From contig JAITUU010000003.1 in NCBI GenBank assembly GCA_031286165.1, forward strand, positions 1-64,000: a DNA stretch of 64,000 bases, in the 5' to 3' direction. This stretch comes from Bacteroidales bacterium (GTDB lineage Bacteria; Bacteroidota; Bacteroidia; Bacteroidales; UBA1715). How positions within the stretch are numbered: position 1 is the stretch's first letter; each line of letters starts with the position of its first letter. The notes under the pieces were generated by a model. The model was not told the DNA's origin, did no database searches, and saw only the letters and a list, made by a program, of their open reading frames with translations. The translations under genes and the position numbers were made by a program. This document shows positions 9,693-18,361 of the stretch, one piece after another.

Positions 9693-10814
9693 TTACGCCT
9701 GCGCCGCCTCGTGCTCGTGTTCTTTTACGGCTAAGCCTATGAAAAGTGCGGTAAGCATAGTAAAAATGTATGCCTGCAATACTGCTACGAAAAGTTCCAA
9801 CACGTCCATAAACACTACAAACACTACCGACACCGGCGATGCAAATACCGATTGTGCTATAAATATAAGTCCTATCAAACTGAGCACTATAATGTGTCCG
9901 GCGGTAATGTTGGCAAACAAACGAATCATGAGCGCAAAGGGTTTCGATACTATTCCTATCAATTCCACTATTATCATAATAGGCAGCAACCACAGCGGCA
10001 AACCGGGCATGGCGAATATATGTCGCCAATAATCTTTATTGCCATTGATATTGACCACTACAAAAGTACCCACTGCAAGCACCAGCGTTACGGCTATATT
10101 TCCGGTAACATTGGCACTTCCGGGGAAAAACGGCACCAAACCAATGGTATTCAAAAACCATATAAAAAAGAATACGGTGAGCAAATAGGGTAAAAATCGT
10201 TGATACTGTTTTTCGCCAATATTTGGCAATGCTATATCATCGCGCACAAAAAGTATTATGGGTTCCATAAATCCTTGCAAACCGCGAGGTGCTTTACCCG
10301 GATTGCGCGTGTAGGCTTTTGCGCACGAGCGAAATACTATGAATATAAGTATGCTCACCCACAAGAGCGTAAACACATTTTTTGTAATCGACAAATCTAT
10401 GGGCGCAACTTCGCCGCCTTCGGCATGAGAGGCATAAATAATGGTTTGCTTTCCGGTTTTCGGATTTTCATCTAAATGATAGGTAAATTTACCGCGCGTA
10501 ACATCGGCGTGCCCGTGCTGAAATTCGCTCGACATAAAACAATGAATAGAAAAACTCGGTTTGGTATTCACCAAAATCACCGGCAGCGGCATAGAAACAG
10601 GCTGCCCTTTCCAATCCAAAATATGCCAATCGTGCGAATCGCTAATGTGCTCAAATATCACTTCGGTAATATCCACGTCCACCGCCTGCTCCATAGCCTG
10701 CGCTTTTCCCATTTCACTCTCGTGCTGTGCACTTTGGCTTGCATACAAAGCTGCAGAAAAAAGCACGCACGCGGCGGCTATCAAAAATCTCTTGAAAAGT
10801 ATATAGTTATTCAT
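9693..10814 (-). CDS. atpB: ATP synthase a subunit
   Basis: Membrane stator of Fo that forms the proton path against the c-ring. The start chosen is ATG 10814; the longer frame begins with TTG. The 373 residues include a signal-like N-terminus and a roughly 120-residue periplasmic extension before the core, a Bacteroidota trait. The core has the essential arginine in LMIRLFANITAGH, and the last two helices precede a His-rich tail (KEHEHEAAQA). The next atp gene, atpE, begins only at 7490 because of the insertion. Confidence 0.94.
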   Translation of the reverse strand: MNNYILFKRFLIAAACVLFSAALYASQSAQHESEMGKAQAMEQAVDVDITEVIFEHISDSHDWHILDWKGQPVSMPLPVILVNTKPSFSIHCFMSSEFQHGHADVTRGKFTYHLDENPKTGKQTIIYASHAEGGEVAPIDLSITKNVFTLLWVSILIFIVFRSCAKAYTRNPGKAPRGLQGFMEPIILFVRDDIALPNIGEKQYQRFLPYLLTVFFFIWFLNTIGLVPFFPGSANVTGNIAVTLVLAVGTFVVVNINGNKDYWRHIFAMPGLPLWLLPIMIIVELIGIVSKPFALMIRLFANITAGHIIVLSLIGLIFIAQSVFASPVSVVFVVFMDVLELFVAVLQAYIFTMLTALFIGLAVKEHEHEAAQA

Positions 10815-10955
10815 AAGCAAGAATATGTCTATTTTTATATAAATTACATCGTTCTTACAAAAGTACGTTTTTTTTTATTCCAAAACATTTTTTTGCGTTT
10901 TTTTCGCACAAAAACCTGCAAATATTTATCAGCAACATTGATTTTCAGCAGTGTA

Positions 10956-11336
10956 TCACTTTGCTTCTGTGCTATTTCGCACAAAAAGAAACTCCACAAA
11001 AGCGTAAAAAAGGTACAAAAACAGTAAAAAAACCACGAAAAAACCACGATTTTCTATGAATCGACTTCCGAGCAGTGCCATAGCTAAGTAACACAAAAAT
11101 TTTGCACTATGGCAAAAGAACACTTTCATGAGTTTCGATTTTGGGTCGCCGCTGCGCAGCAAAAAGAGCAGAAATATTTCGGCACTCACGTTGATTACAC
11201 TTGCCAGCGCAAGAAATACCACAATTTTTGAAACATCAAAATTCACGCCGCCGTATATGCGCAGGGCATACAACGCGCTCAGCAAAAGCAGAAAAATTCC
11301 TGCATGAATGAATATTCTTTGGAAAATAGTGCGCAT
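10956..11336 (-). CDS. AtpI-like four-helix membrane protein
   Basis: 126 residues with four hydrophobic segments (about 8-28, 38-58, 72-90, 97-117) and a short charged C-terminus. Similarity is weak, but the place between an AtpZ-like gene and atpB matches the ATP synthase protein I position, a helper for Fo assembly. Its ATG overlaps the stop of the gene before as TAATG, a sign of translational coupling. Confidence 0.6.
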   Translation of the reverse strand: MRTIFQRIFIHAGIFLLLLSALYALRIYGGVNFDVSKIVVFLALASVINVSAEIFLLFLLRSGDPKSKLMKVFFCHSAKFLCYLAMALLGSRFIENRGFFVVFLLFLYLFYAFVEFLFVRNSTEAK

Positions 11337-11533
11337 TACTTAAATCGAATAAATTCTTTGAGAACCACATAGAGTGCGGAAAAAACGCCGAGTAAGGAAC
11401 AAATTACCGTAAAAAGCGAAGTAAAACCAAGCCATGCGTCTAATTTCACACCACCCCACACGCCCACCAAAATAATTGCCAACATTTGAAAAGCAATGTT
11501 GCTGTATTTTATGGCGTTTTTGAATTTATTCAT
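11336..11533 (-). CDS. atpZ: AtpZ/AtpI family protein
   Basis: A 65-residue protein with two transmembrane helices joined by a short loop containing GVWGGVKLDAWLG, the signature of the small AtpZ family, which accompanies Fo genes and may assist ring assembly or Mg2+/Ca2+ supply. The start at 11533 (MNKFKNAIKYSNIAFQML) is preferred over an upstream in-frame ATG at 11584, because the leading 17 residues are unlike the family and fall in a simple-sequence repeat. Confidence 0.75.
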   Translation of the reverse strand: MNKFKNAIKYSNIAFQMLAIILVGVWGGVKLDAWLGFTSLFTVICSLLGVFSALYVVLKEFIRFK

Positions 11534-11569
11534 GGGAAATAGTATTCGGTAGCAAGTATTTAGTATCAA

Positions 11570-11622
11570 GAACTCTGTACTCACTACTCACTACTAACTA
11601 CTCTGTACTCACTACTCTATTT
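11570..11622. repeat. short degenerate tandem repeat (CTCACTA/CTACT type)
   Basis: The gap between the bactofilin stop and atpZ holds reiterated actctgtactcactact units, with two copies of that 17-mer about 30 bases apart. Probably slippage-prone spacer DNA with no evident role. Confidence 0.6.
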
Positions 11623-11979
11623 TTTTACCTCAGCGGCAGGCTGTTTCATGCTGCAATTTCCGGCAAATACCGCACCCGGTTCTATGGCGAGTTTTCCGCT
11701 TTCTATATCGCCGGTAACTTTTGCCGTTGCTCGCAGCGAGAGCAATTCTTGGGTACTAATTCGTCCCTCCACTTTTCCTTCTATATCGCAATTTTGGCAG
11801 GTAATTTCACCGCGAATTTCGCCGGTGGCACCAAGCACCAATTTACCTTTTACGGTTAAATTCCCTTGCAAACTACCTTCTATGCGAATATCGCTATTGC
11901 ACAGCACATCGCCCACAATGTTGGTGCCCGATGTTATCATATTGGTAAGAAATGAACTTGAATCATTTGATTTTGCCAT
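11617..11979 (-). CDS. bactofilin
   Basis: Polymer-forming cytoskeletal protein. The 120 residues hold the DUF583/bactofilin right-handed beta-helix made of short repeating strands (GEIRGEITCQNCDIEGKVEG, VTGDIESGKLAIEPG). Bactofilins form filaments without nucleotide and position cell-wall or division proteins. It leads the atp gene run on this strand; bactofilin next to AtpI is an arrangement I know from Bacteroidota. A -7 type box lies at 12040-12047. Confidence 0.88.
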   Translation of the reverse strand: MAKSNDSSSFLTNMITSGTNIVGDVLCNSDIRIEGSLQGNLTVKGKLVLGATGEIRGEITCQNCDIEGKVEGRISTQELLSLRATAKVTGDIESGKLAIEPGAVFAGNCSMKQPAAEVKK

Positions 11980-12039
11980 AATCTGTCGTTTTTATTGTTA
12001 CACAGTATTGTTCACTATCGCACAAAACGATACGAAATA

Positions 12040-12066
12040 CAAAAATACAAATTTTTGCGAAACCAA
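12040..12066 (-). promoter_or_regulatory. possible promoter for bactofilin/atp run
   Basis: On the minus strand TATTTTTG (12047-12040) matches TAnnTTTG, with TTG at 12066-12064, 16 bases upstream. The bactofilin start is 60 bases downstream. Confidence 0.4.
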
Positions 12067-12114
12067 CGCGCACAAATTCACAAAAAATTAAGTTTTTGCG
12101 AATTTAAAAACTGC

Positions 12115-12843
12115 CTATGGCAGTAATTCAAAACTCACATTGATTTCTAAACTCACGCCCTGTTCGCCGCTTGGGAGTACCGCCGCCCCTTGGTCGAACG
12201 ATGCCGATTCGGCAACCTCTTTCATATTAGCCATTGAGCGCGTTTGTGCAACATCATCTCGTGCGGGAACTTCGGTAATTGAGAGGGCTTTTCCCAATGT
12301 TTGCCCCGAAAGTTCGGCAAGTTGCGCGGCTTTTTCTTGTGCTTTTTGAAATGCAAGTTCTCTGCTTTTTTTGAAAAGTTCCGTTTTGTTTTCTATATCG
12401 AAACTAATATTATTCACTTCCACTCGTTCTATGGCGGTAAGCCCATCTATCACCGCCGAAAGGCGTTCGGGTTTATTGATAATATCGGTAACTTGTATGG
12501 CGAGCGATTGTTGGGCAGTTTGCCCCACACGCACCGAGCGACCATTGTGCCATTCGGTGGCGGTAAAATAATTGAGCGCGGTGGTTTGTATGAATTTATC
12601 GTCAATTCCTTCGCGTTTGAGTAAATCCACAATGTGCTGCATGGTTTGGTTGAGTACTTGTTTTGCCGCCTTTGTGGTGGGTGCCGTGTGCGAAAACGAC
12701 ACGCGCAACAGCACCATATCGGGTTGCGCACGCACTATTCCCGTGCCCGAAACCCACACCGTGCGCGGTTGTTCTTGAATTGTTTTGGTAGTACACGCCG
12801 CCAAAGCAAGCGCACAAAAAAGAGAAATTGCAATTTTTTTCAT
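12115..12843 (-). CDS. SIMPL domain lipoprotein
   Basis: 242 residues. A lipoprotein signal peptide ends at Cys-17 (LALAAC). The rest is a SIMPL (DUF541) domain: VSGTGIVRAQPDMVLLRVSF at the start, then helices and strands including VEVNNISFDIENK and the C-terminal LEINVSFEL. Members are periplasmic or outer membrane proteins of uncertain role. A -7 type box (CAAAAATA on the plus strand, 12869-12876) lies 26 bases upstream, so it probably has its own promoter. Confidence 0.85.
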   Translation of the reverse strand: MKKIAISLFCALALAACTTKTIQEQPRTVWVSGTGIVRAQPDMVLLRVSFSHTAPTTKAAKQVLNQTMQHIVDLLKREGIDDKFIQTTALNYFTATEWHNGRSVRVGQTAQQSLAIQVTDIINKPERLSAVIDGLTAIERVEVNNISFDIENKTELFKKSRELAFQKAQEKAAQLAELSGQTLGKALSITEVPARDDVAQTRSMANMKEVAESASFDQGAAVLPSGEQGVSLEINVSFELLP

Positions 12844-12960
12844 AGTGATTACGTGTTTAAATCTCTCACAAAAATACTATTTTTTTTGTTAAAAATTAAA
12901 CATTGAGCATTGAAATTACGTACTAATTTGTATTTTTACCTCACGCAAACACCAAATATC

Positions 12961-13242
12961 ATGGAAATACTTCAAAAAAACGGACAGAGAAACGGAGCGT
13001 TTCTTGCCACCGAAAACGGAACGGTAATTGGCGAAATGACCTACCTTTGGCAGGGCAACAATCGCTTTGTTATTGACTACACAGGGGTAATAGATGCCTA
13101 CAAAGGAAAAGGCGTTGCCAAAAAATTAGTGGAACGTGCGGTAGAATATGCTCGCGAAAATCACTGTACCATTTGCCCGCAGTGCGGCTATGTACGCACG
13201 GTATTTGCCCGCTGCCCCGACATGGGCGATGTGCTGGATTAG
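12961..13242 (+). CDS. GNAT-type acetyltransferase, short Gcn5-like form
   Basis: The 93 residues match the small N-acetyltransferase family of the YjdJ/CG type: FLATENGTVIGEMTY, VIDAYKGKGVAKKLVERA (acetyl-CoA pyrophosphate loop) and CPQCGYVRTVF, where most members have CPYV and a shorter loop. The start at 12961 gives the usual MEILQKNG beginning; 17 upstream in-frame codons are rejected. Substrate unknown. Confidence 0.8.
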   Translation: MEILQKNGQRNGAFLATENGTVIGEMTYLWQGNNRFVIDYTGVIDAYKGKGVAKKLVERAVEYARENHCTICPQCGYVRTVFARCPDMGDVLD

Positions 13243-13653
13243 TGAGGGGCGTTCTTTCCTCACCTTGCGAGGTTTCCCTAACATCAGGAAAGCCAAAATC
13301 TTCTTTGTTTTCAGCAGTTGTTTTTAAATTATGATTTTTTATGCTGAATCGTATAAATACAATACGCACCCACTGCAATCAACAATAAAATACTTATTTT
13401 TAAGTTTAATACCTACTACTAAAATCAGCACTAAAAATACTATACTTATTGTGTGAAACAGTATTTTACTATCCATATCTCTAAAAAATACTGATAGAAT
13501 AACCCTTGTCATCATAATATTTTGAGACACCTATCAACCAATTGGCAAATATACCCCACCCTTTTGCTCTTTTCTTTTTCATAGTTACAACTATACGGTA
13601 TTTTGTAAAAGAATACAACTGAAAACCCAAAAATCCTCTTTCTTTTACAAAAA

Positions 13654-13684
13654 AAAGAGGCTGTCCTTTTGAAACAGCCTCTTT
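13654..13684. terminator. bidirectional terminator
   Basis: An 11-bp perfect stem (13654-13664 with 13674-13684) with a 9-nt loop, flanked by A-run and T-run. It can end transcripts of the minus-strand gene at 13912-14604. Confidence 0.75.
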
Positions 13685-13757
13685 GTTTTTTAAGAATATA
13701 TGAATGTGCCTCGCAAAAAAAATGTAGGTTTCGTTTGGGGAATTATACCTGTAATTG

Positions 13758-13830
13758 TCTTTGAACCACAATTTTTACAAGATTTTATAGATTAGCGAAA
13801 TTGTATAATCCTAAAAATCTTGGTTCAGAC
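13758..13830. repeat. interspersed palindromic repeat, copy 1
   Basis: Begins tctttgaaccacaattttt and ends aatcttggttcagac, forming an imperfect inverted repeat. The first 45 bases align at roughly 80 percent with 17773-17817 in the same orientation. It resembles a repeat that I associate with Bacteroidota intergenic DNA. Confidence 0.6.
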
Positions 13831-13911
13831 GATTTTCTTTCTTGCACACAAAAAAAACAGTACTTGCATGGGTGTTGCTCATATTAACTTTCTACATAGG
13901 AAAATTAGTTT

Positions 13912-14604
13912 TTAACAATTAAGATAATTTTTATCGCCAACAATCCAACCTAAATATAGGTCTATTCCGTCAATTTGTTTGCAATAATAAATTTTGTCGT
14001 ATTCTATATTGCCTTCATTGATAAATAGTTTTGTAAAATTTTCATATGCATCAAAATGTTTATATTTTTGGCTAAATGAATGGACTATCATCATTGCTTT
14101 TTTTGTTCCGAATTGTTTTGCCGTTTTTACTGCCGATACTGTTCTATGAAACAACTGATAATAATACGAATCATAATCTTTATCTTTTCTCGCCTCTAAT
14201 TGAAGTTGTTTAAGTAAATACTCAAATCTCTTTTTCTTACCTGCACTTTCTTGTTCCTGCCATTCTTTTATCGTCTTGTCAAATGCTTCTTCAACTTTTC
14301 CTTCTACCATAATAACAACTAACCCACTATTATCTTTTGCCAAAACAAACAAATCATTTTGACTTGGTCTTTTTGCCGTATCTAAATCCACTTTAAATTC
14401 CGGTAGAGCGAGAATAATTTCAGGTTGGTCTATTTTTGATTTCTCAAAAGCACATTCAAACTCTTCGGGAAAACCTTCATTATCTTCCCAACAATACGCC
14501 ATTGTTCGTGCAGAATAACCTGTTTTCCAATGTTTCTCAGGGTCAGCAAGCAATTCTTGCCACGATTGCGTTCCTTTTGAAGGAACATAAAAAATCTGTT
14601 TCAT
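13912..14604 (-). CDS. unrecognised protein with PD-(D/E)XK-like core
   Basis: 230 residues, soluble, no signal peptide, and not a family I recognise. The order Asp-84 (SQNDLFVLA), a hydrophobic strand and Glu-101/Lys-103 (VIMVEGKVEE) fits the D...ExK core of PD-(D/E)XK nucleases. That is a motif match only. The second half is rich in Lys, Tyr and Phe, with YLLKQLQLEARKDKDYDSYY. It follows the large surface protein after a 39-base gap on the same strand and is followed by a terminator. It could be a nuclease-fold enzyme of defence or repair, or a protein that uses the fold for binding. Confidence 0.55.
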   Translation of the reverse strand: MKQIFYVPSKGTQSWQELLADPEKHWKTGYSARTMAYCWEDNEGFPEEFECAFEKSKIDQPEIILALPEFKVDLDTAKRPSQNDLFVLAKDNSGLVVIMVEGKVEEAFDKTIKEWQEQESAGKKKRFEYLLKQLQLEARKDKDYDSYYYQLFHRTVSAVKTAKQFGTKKAMMIVHSFSQKYKHFDAYENFTKLFINEGNIEYDKIYYCKQIDGIDLYLGWIVGDKNYLNC

Positions 14605-14643
14605 AATTTTACTGTTTTAATTATTTATATGTAATTTTCTTTT

Positions 14644-17600
14644 TTATTCTTCAAACACCGAGCGCACAGAGCCTCCAAAGCCACAATTACCACTACCAAA
14701 CTCTATACTATTATTGCCAAAACCTAAACCACAGCCAAGATTATCCTCCGCAGTACCACTCCAATAGTAACCGAACACACCGCTACTATTAAGTGAACCA
14801 TCAACAAAAGAACGAAAACCAACAGATGGTAAAAACATCGAATTTCCGGTTGTTCTATCGGTGAATTTTCGTCCGGCTATGCCATTTTGCGTAGTCCATA
14901 CACTCGTTACTTTTGTTTCATCTAACAATAATTGCATTTCATTCCGTGTAGGCACGCGAAATCCCGTAGGACTTGGGTCATTTGTTTTGTCCCATATTGA
15001 TTTTGAAGTAGTAAAACCGCCCCAAATAATGGACAACACATTACTATCGGAATATTTTATAGGATTTGTACAACTAATACCAAGGTTACTGCCCCATAAA
15101 TAAAACATACCTGCGTGTTCAGAACTTGCTGTAAATGTATTAGGTTTATCCACATTACGTGTTGCCCATTTTACGCCATTAATAAGCACCCACTCAGATG
15201 GTACGGTTACAATACACGTGTGCGATATTCCTTCTGCTGTGGCAGTAATTGTAGTCGTTCCGGTGGTTTTTGCAGTTACTACTCCACTGCTACTCACCGT
15301 TGCCACATCTGTATTGCTACTACTCCATGTTAGTGTTTTATTGGTAGCAATGCTTGGTAGTACAGCGGCAGTGAGAGTAGCAGAAGTACCTGTTTCAAGA
15401 GTAATAGCAGTTGTGGAAAGTGTTACATTTGTTACTGGTATAATTTCATCAACAACACTACGGATAGAGAGAGCACCGGTTTCTTCTGAATAGAACATAT
15501 TTGTATAGGTATCCCCAAAATCCATGTAAAATACACCATTCCCATTATATCCTCCACCTCTTGAACTAGTCCAATAAGCATTTCCGCCAAAATCACACGT
15601 TCCTTTTGGAGAATATGTTATGTTCACACTTGGTAAAAACATCGAATTTCCGCTTGTTTTATCGGTAAATCTCAGTCCTTTTACACCACCTACCGTAATC
15701 CATTCTTTGGCAACATTGTTCACATCAAGTAGAGATTTCATTTCGTCTGAGTTTGGCACTCTATAACCTGACGGGCTTGGGTCTGTCACCTTTTGCCATG
15801 CTTCCGATTTAGGGCGGTCTGTGCAATAAATTGTAGCAGATAGGTCTAATTGTCCACCACCCCACCTATATAGTTTACCACAAGCCTCTGCTATGGAGGT
15901 AAAATATCCAAAAGATGCCACATTGTGATTCGCCCATTTTACTCCATTAATCAACACCCATTCCGGAAGTTTTTCTACGGTAACAATGCACGTTTGTACA
16001 AAATCGCCTGCTTGTACGGTAATGGTAGTTGTTCCTACCGCTATTACTGTAACCACACCGCTACTAATTCCTTTTCTATTATCATAATCTCCTTCTGCTG
16101 TAATCACGCTGCTACTGCTCACACTTGCCACCATAGGATTACTGCTACTCCATGTTATTGTTTTATTGGTTGGAACACTTGGCAATACTGTTGCAACTAT
16201 TGAAGTAAAACTACCGGGTTCAATAGTAATTGCGGAAGAAGAAAGCGTTAATGAAGTTACCGGTGCTCCAACAGTAACAAGGCAGTTTTTTGATATTTCA
16301 CCTACGGTAGCAGTAATTGTGGTATAACCTACGCTAATACCTTTTATATAAATATTGCCATTACTGTTTATAGTTATAGTTGCTATATTTGGATTGCTGT
16401 TGGTCCATGTTATAGTTTTATCGGTTGTGGTATTGCTCGGTACTACTGTTGCTGTAAGCGAACTTGATGTATTCAAACCAACAGAAACCGCAGGAAGTAA
16501 AGTTAATCCGGTAATAGGAACAATTACGGATACGGTACAAGTTGCGGTTTTATTGCCTGCTTTGGCAGTAATTGTGGCAGTACCGCCTGCTATTGCAGTT
16601 ACTTCGCCGCTACTACTCACGGTTGCTATTTTCGTATTACTACTGCTCCATGTTACGGTTTTGTTTGTTGCATTATTCGGTAATACTGCTGCGGTAAGAG
16701 TTGCTGTTTTACCAACTTCAAGAGAATGCGTTGTGGCAGAAAGCATTACTTCCGACACAGGAATATTTGACACAGTAACCCAACACGTTTTCGATATATT
16801 CCCTGCTTTTACGGTAATTGTAGCACCACCTGCGGCTATGGCAGTTACTTTACCTGTGCTGCTCACTGTTGCCACACCTGTATTGTTGCTACTCCATGTT
16901 AGGGCTTTATCGGTAGCGTTACTTGGCACTACCGCTGCGGAAAGAATAGAAGTACTGCCAACTTCGAGGGAGAGCGTTGAAGCAGAAAGTGTAACGTCAG
17001 TAACGGGCACAAAAACTACTGTAAGCGAACAATACGCTCTCACATCTCCTACTATTGCAACAATAGGCACAGAACCGGGACTCATTGCTGTTATAACACC
17101 ACTACTATTTACCCTTGCATTAAGATAATTTGGACTTGCCCATTGTACGGTTTTATTTGTTGCATTATCGGGTAACACCGTAGCCGTAAGACGGTAGGTT
17201 TTTCCTACTTCAAGGGTAAGCGTTGTTGGAGAAATCAGTATTTCCGTTACCGGAACTCCTACGGTAACAACGCAAGTTTGCGATACACCTCCAACTGTAG
17301 CAGTAATGGTAGCATAGCCTACGGAAATACCTGTTATGTTGCCATTATTACTTACCGTTGCGACATCGGTATTGCTACTACTCCATGTTATGATTTTATT
17401 GGAAGCAAATGAAGGGTCTATGGTTGCGATTAATGTTTCACTATCGCCAATTTCCAAAGAAAGTGCCGGTTTATTGAAAGTTATATTGCTTACAGGAATA
17501 TCAAACACTACACTATCAACTTCTGCAATCGAAATTTGATATATCATTTCGTTATTTTTCTGTATGTATAGAGTAGTTTCTTGGATATCAGTATATACTC

Positions 17601-17742
17601 CATCAATTTCATTAAGGCTATTGGTATATGCCGGCACACCTTGTTTCATAATATATATGTTTTTCTCTTGCGCGTGCAATGTTTGTATTGCACATAAAAA
17701 AACTGCAATAGTCAGTAAAATTGATACTAATTTCTTTTTCAT
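14644..17742 (-). CDS. secreted Big2/FISUMP multidomain surface protein
   Basis: 1032 residues with a signal peptide (about 1-24, ending LHAQ). Six Ig-like Big2 domains (each about 80 residues, pattern SLEVGxTxTLTA...TWSSSNTxVATVSS...G.ATITA...TCxVTV) are followed by a Fibrobacter succinogenes major paralogous (FISUMP) domain beginning EWVLINGVKWANHNV, then a seventh Big2 domain and a second FISUMP domain that ends the protein (SVRSVFEE). FISUMP copies carry the typical DPSPxGxRVP and GNSMFLPS motifs. No T9SS sorting domain is visible at the C-terminus. Probably an extracellular adhesin or binding protein. The stalk repeats are similar enough to recombine. Confidence 0.88.
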   Translation of the reverse strand: MKKKLVSILLTIAVFLCAIQTLHAQEKNIYIMKQGVPAYTNSLNEIDGVYTDIQETTLYIQKNNEMIYQISIAEVDSVVFDIPVSNITFNKPALSLEIGDSETLIATIDPSFASNKIITWSSSNTDVATVSNNGNITGISVGYATITATVGGVSQTCVVTVGVPVTEILISPTTLTLEVGKTYRLTATVLPDNATNKTVQWASPNYLNARVNSSGVITAMSPGSVPIVAIVGDVRAYCSLTVVFVPVTDVTLSASTLSLEVGSTSILSAAVVPSNATDKALTWSSNNTGVATVSSTGKVTAIAAGGATITVKAGNISKTCWVTVSNIPVSEVMLSATTHSLEVGKTATLTAAVLPNNATNKTVTWSSSNTKIATVSSSGEVTAIAGGTATITAKAGNKTATCTVSVIVPITGLTLLPAVSVGLNTSSSLTATVVPSNTTTDKTITWTNSNPNIATITINSNGNIYIKGISVGYTTITATVGEISKNCLVTVGAPVTSLTLSSSAITIEPGSFTSIVATVLPSVPTNKTITWSSSNPMVASVSSSSVITAEGDYDNRKGISSGVVTVIAVGTTTITVQAGDFVQTCIVTVEKLPEWVLINGVKWANHNVASFGYFTSIAEACGKLYRWGGGQLDLSATIYCTDRPKSEAWQKVTDPSPSGYRVPNSDEMKSLLDVNNVAKEWITVGGVKGLRFTDKTSGNSMFLPSVNITYSPKGTCDFGGNAYWTSSRGGGYNGNGVFYMDFGDTYTNMFYSEETGALSIRSVVDEIIPVTNVTLSTTAITLETGTSATLTAAVLPSIATNKTLTWSSSNTDVATVSSSGVVTAKTTGTTTITATAEGISHTCIVTVPSEWVLINGVKWATRNVDKPNTFTASSEHAGMFYLWGSNLGISCTNPIKYSDSNVLSIIWGGFTTSKSIWDKTNDPSPTGFRVPTRNEMQLLLDETKVTSVWTTQNGIAGRKFTDRTTGNSMFLPSVGFRSFVDGSLNSSGVFGYYWSGTAEDNLGCGLGFGNNSIEFGSGNCGFGGSVRSVFEE

Positions 17743-17772
17743 TATTCTAAAATTTTTATCGTTTGTTATTTA

Positions 17773-17863
17773 TCTTGAACCAAGATTTTTACAAGATTTC
17801 TTCAATTACCGAGATTGCACTCTTGATAATCTTTTAAATCTTATTACAATTATGGTTCTGACA
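17773..17863. repeat. interspersed palindromic repeat, copy 2
   Basis: Begins tcttgaaccaagattttta and ends ttatggttctgac. It lies between the Big2 gene start and the end of the next gene. With copy 1 it brackets the pair of genes 13912-17742 in direct orientation. Confidence 0.6.
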
Positions 17864-17864
17864 A

Positions 17865-18350
17865 TTATTGTTTGATGATTTTTTTAACTATGTTTCCTAT
17901 ATGTACATAGTATATGCCGTTTGGCAACGAGGACATGTCTATACTGTTAGCAGCATACGTTCCTACGCAACGCCCCACGTTGTCGTATAATTCCACAGAA
18001 GAAACATCTCTCCCTTCCTCTATTGTAATTATTCCGCTTGTTGGGTTTGGAAAGATTCTAATGGCGGAGTGTTCAACAGCAGAAATCCCTACGCCAATCT
18101 CTTCCTTTCGGGCTGCGCCAAAGGTAATTTTACGCACATTGTCCAAAGGAATAGATATGAACGATGTACTGCCGGTATTTCGCAATAGTAAATAATTATA
18201 ATTGAAAGAAGCATATTGCATTTTGGCAAGGTTAATACTTTCGGTGGAGCCGTCTTTTTTATGCACAATCAGTGCTTTTTGTGCGTGGCTTGCAGCCGCT
18301 GCAAGCATCAGCCCTGCGCATAGCAACCCTGTTTTGTAGTTTTTGTTCAT
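17865..18350 (-). CDS. small secreted protein with T9SS sorting domain
   Basis: 161 residues: signal peptide (about 1-23, ending SHAQ), a short beta-rich segment (ALIVHKKDGSTESINLAKMQ, LDNVRKITFG) like the start of many Bacteroidota surface proteins, then a T9SS type A sorting domain from IRIFPNPTSGIITIEEG to VKKIIKQ. The middle is so short that the protein is little more than an anchor. It starts 11 bases after the stop of the gene at 18362, so the two are probably cotranscribed. Confidence 0.75.
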   Translation of the reverse strand: MNKNYKTGLLCAGLMLAAAASHAQKALIVHKKDGSTESINLAKMQYASFNYNYLLLRNTGSTSFISIPLDNVRKITFGAARKEEIGVGISAVEHSAIRIFPNPTSGIITIEEGRDVSSVELYDNVGRCVGTYAANSIDMSSLPNGIYYVHIGNIVKKIIKQ

Positions 18351-18361
18351 TTTGTTTTTTT

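Larger units (their letters stand above)
13243..13911. other. 669-bp intergenic region
   Basis: Holds a terminator hairpin (13654-13684), one copy of an interspersed repeat (13758-13830) and short AT-rich frames on the minus strand. One of these frames, 13339-13530, encodes a 63-residue peptide with a hydrophobic stretch, and another, 13481-13582, could encode 33 residues. I see no coding support for either. Confidence 0.6.

Noticed and set aside
10844..11047. 67-residue hydrophobic frame on the minus strand
   Set aside because: Shadow of the AtpI-like gene 10956-11336 in another frame; low-complexity Phe/Lys sequence from AT-rich DNA.
13339..13771. Overlapping small frames (63 and 96 residues) on the minus strand
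   Set aside because: The longer one runs through a terminator stem and part of an interspersed repeat; no homology or start support. A 33-residue version at 13481-13582 cannot be excluded.
16355..17128. 257-residue hydrophobic plus-strand frame
   Set aside because: Antisense to Big2 repeats; the repeating VLLLLH pattern is a by-product of the Ig-like repeats.
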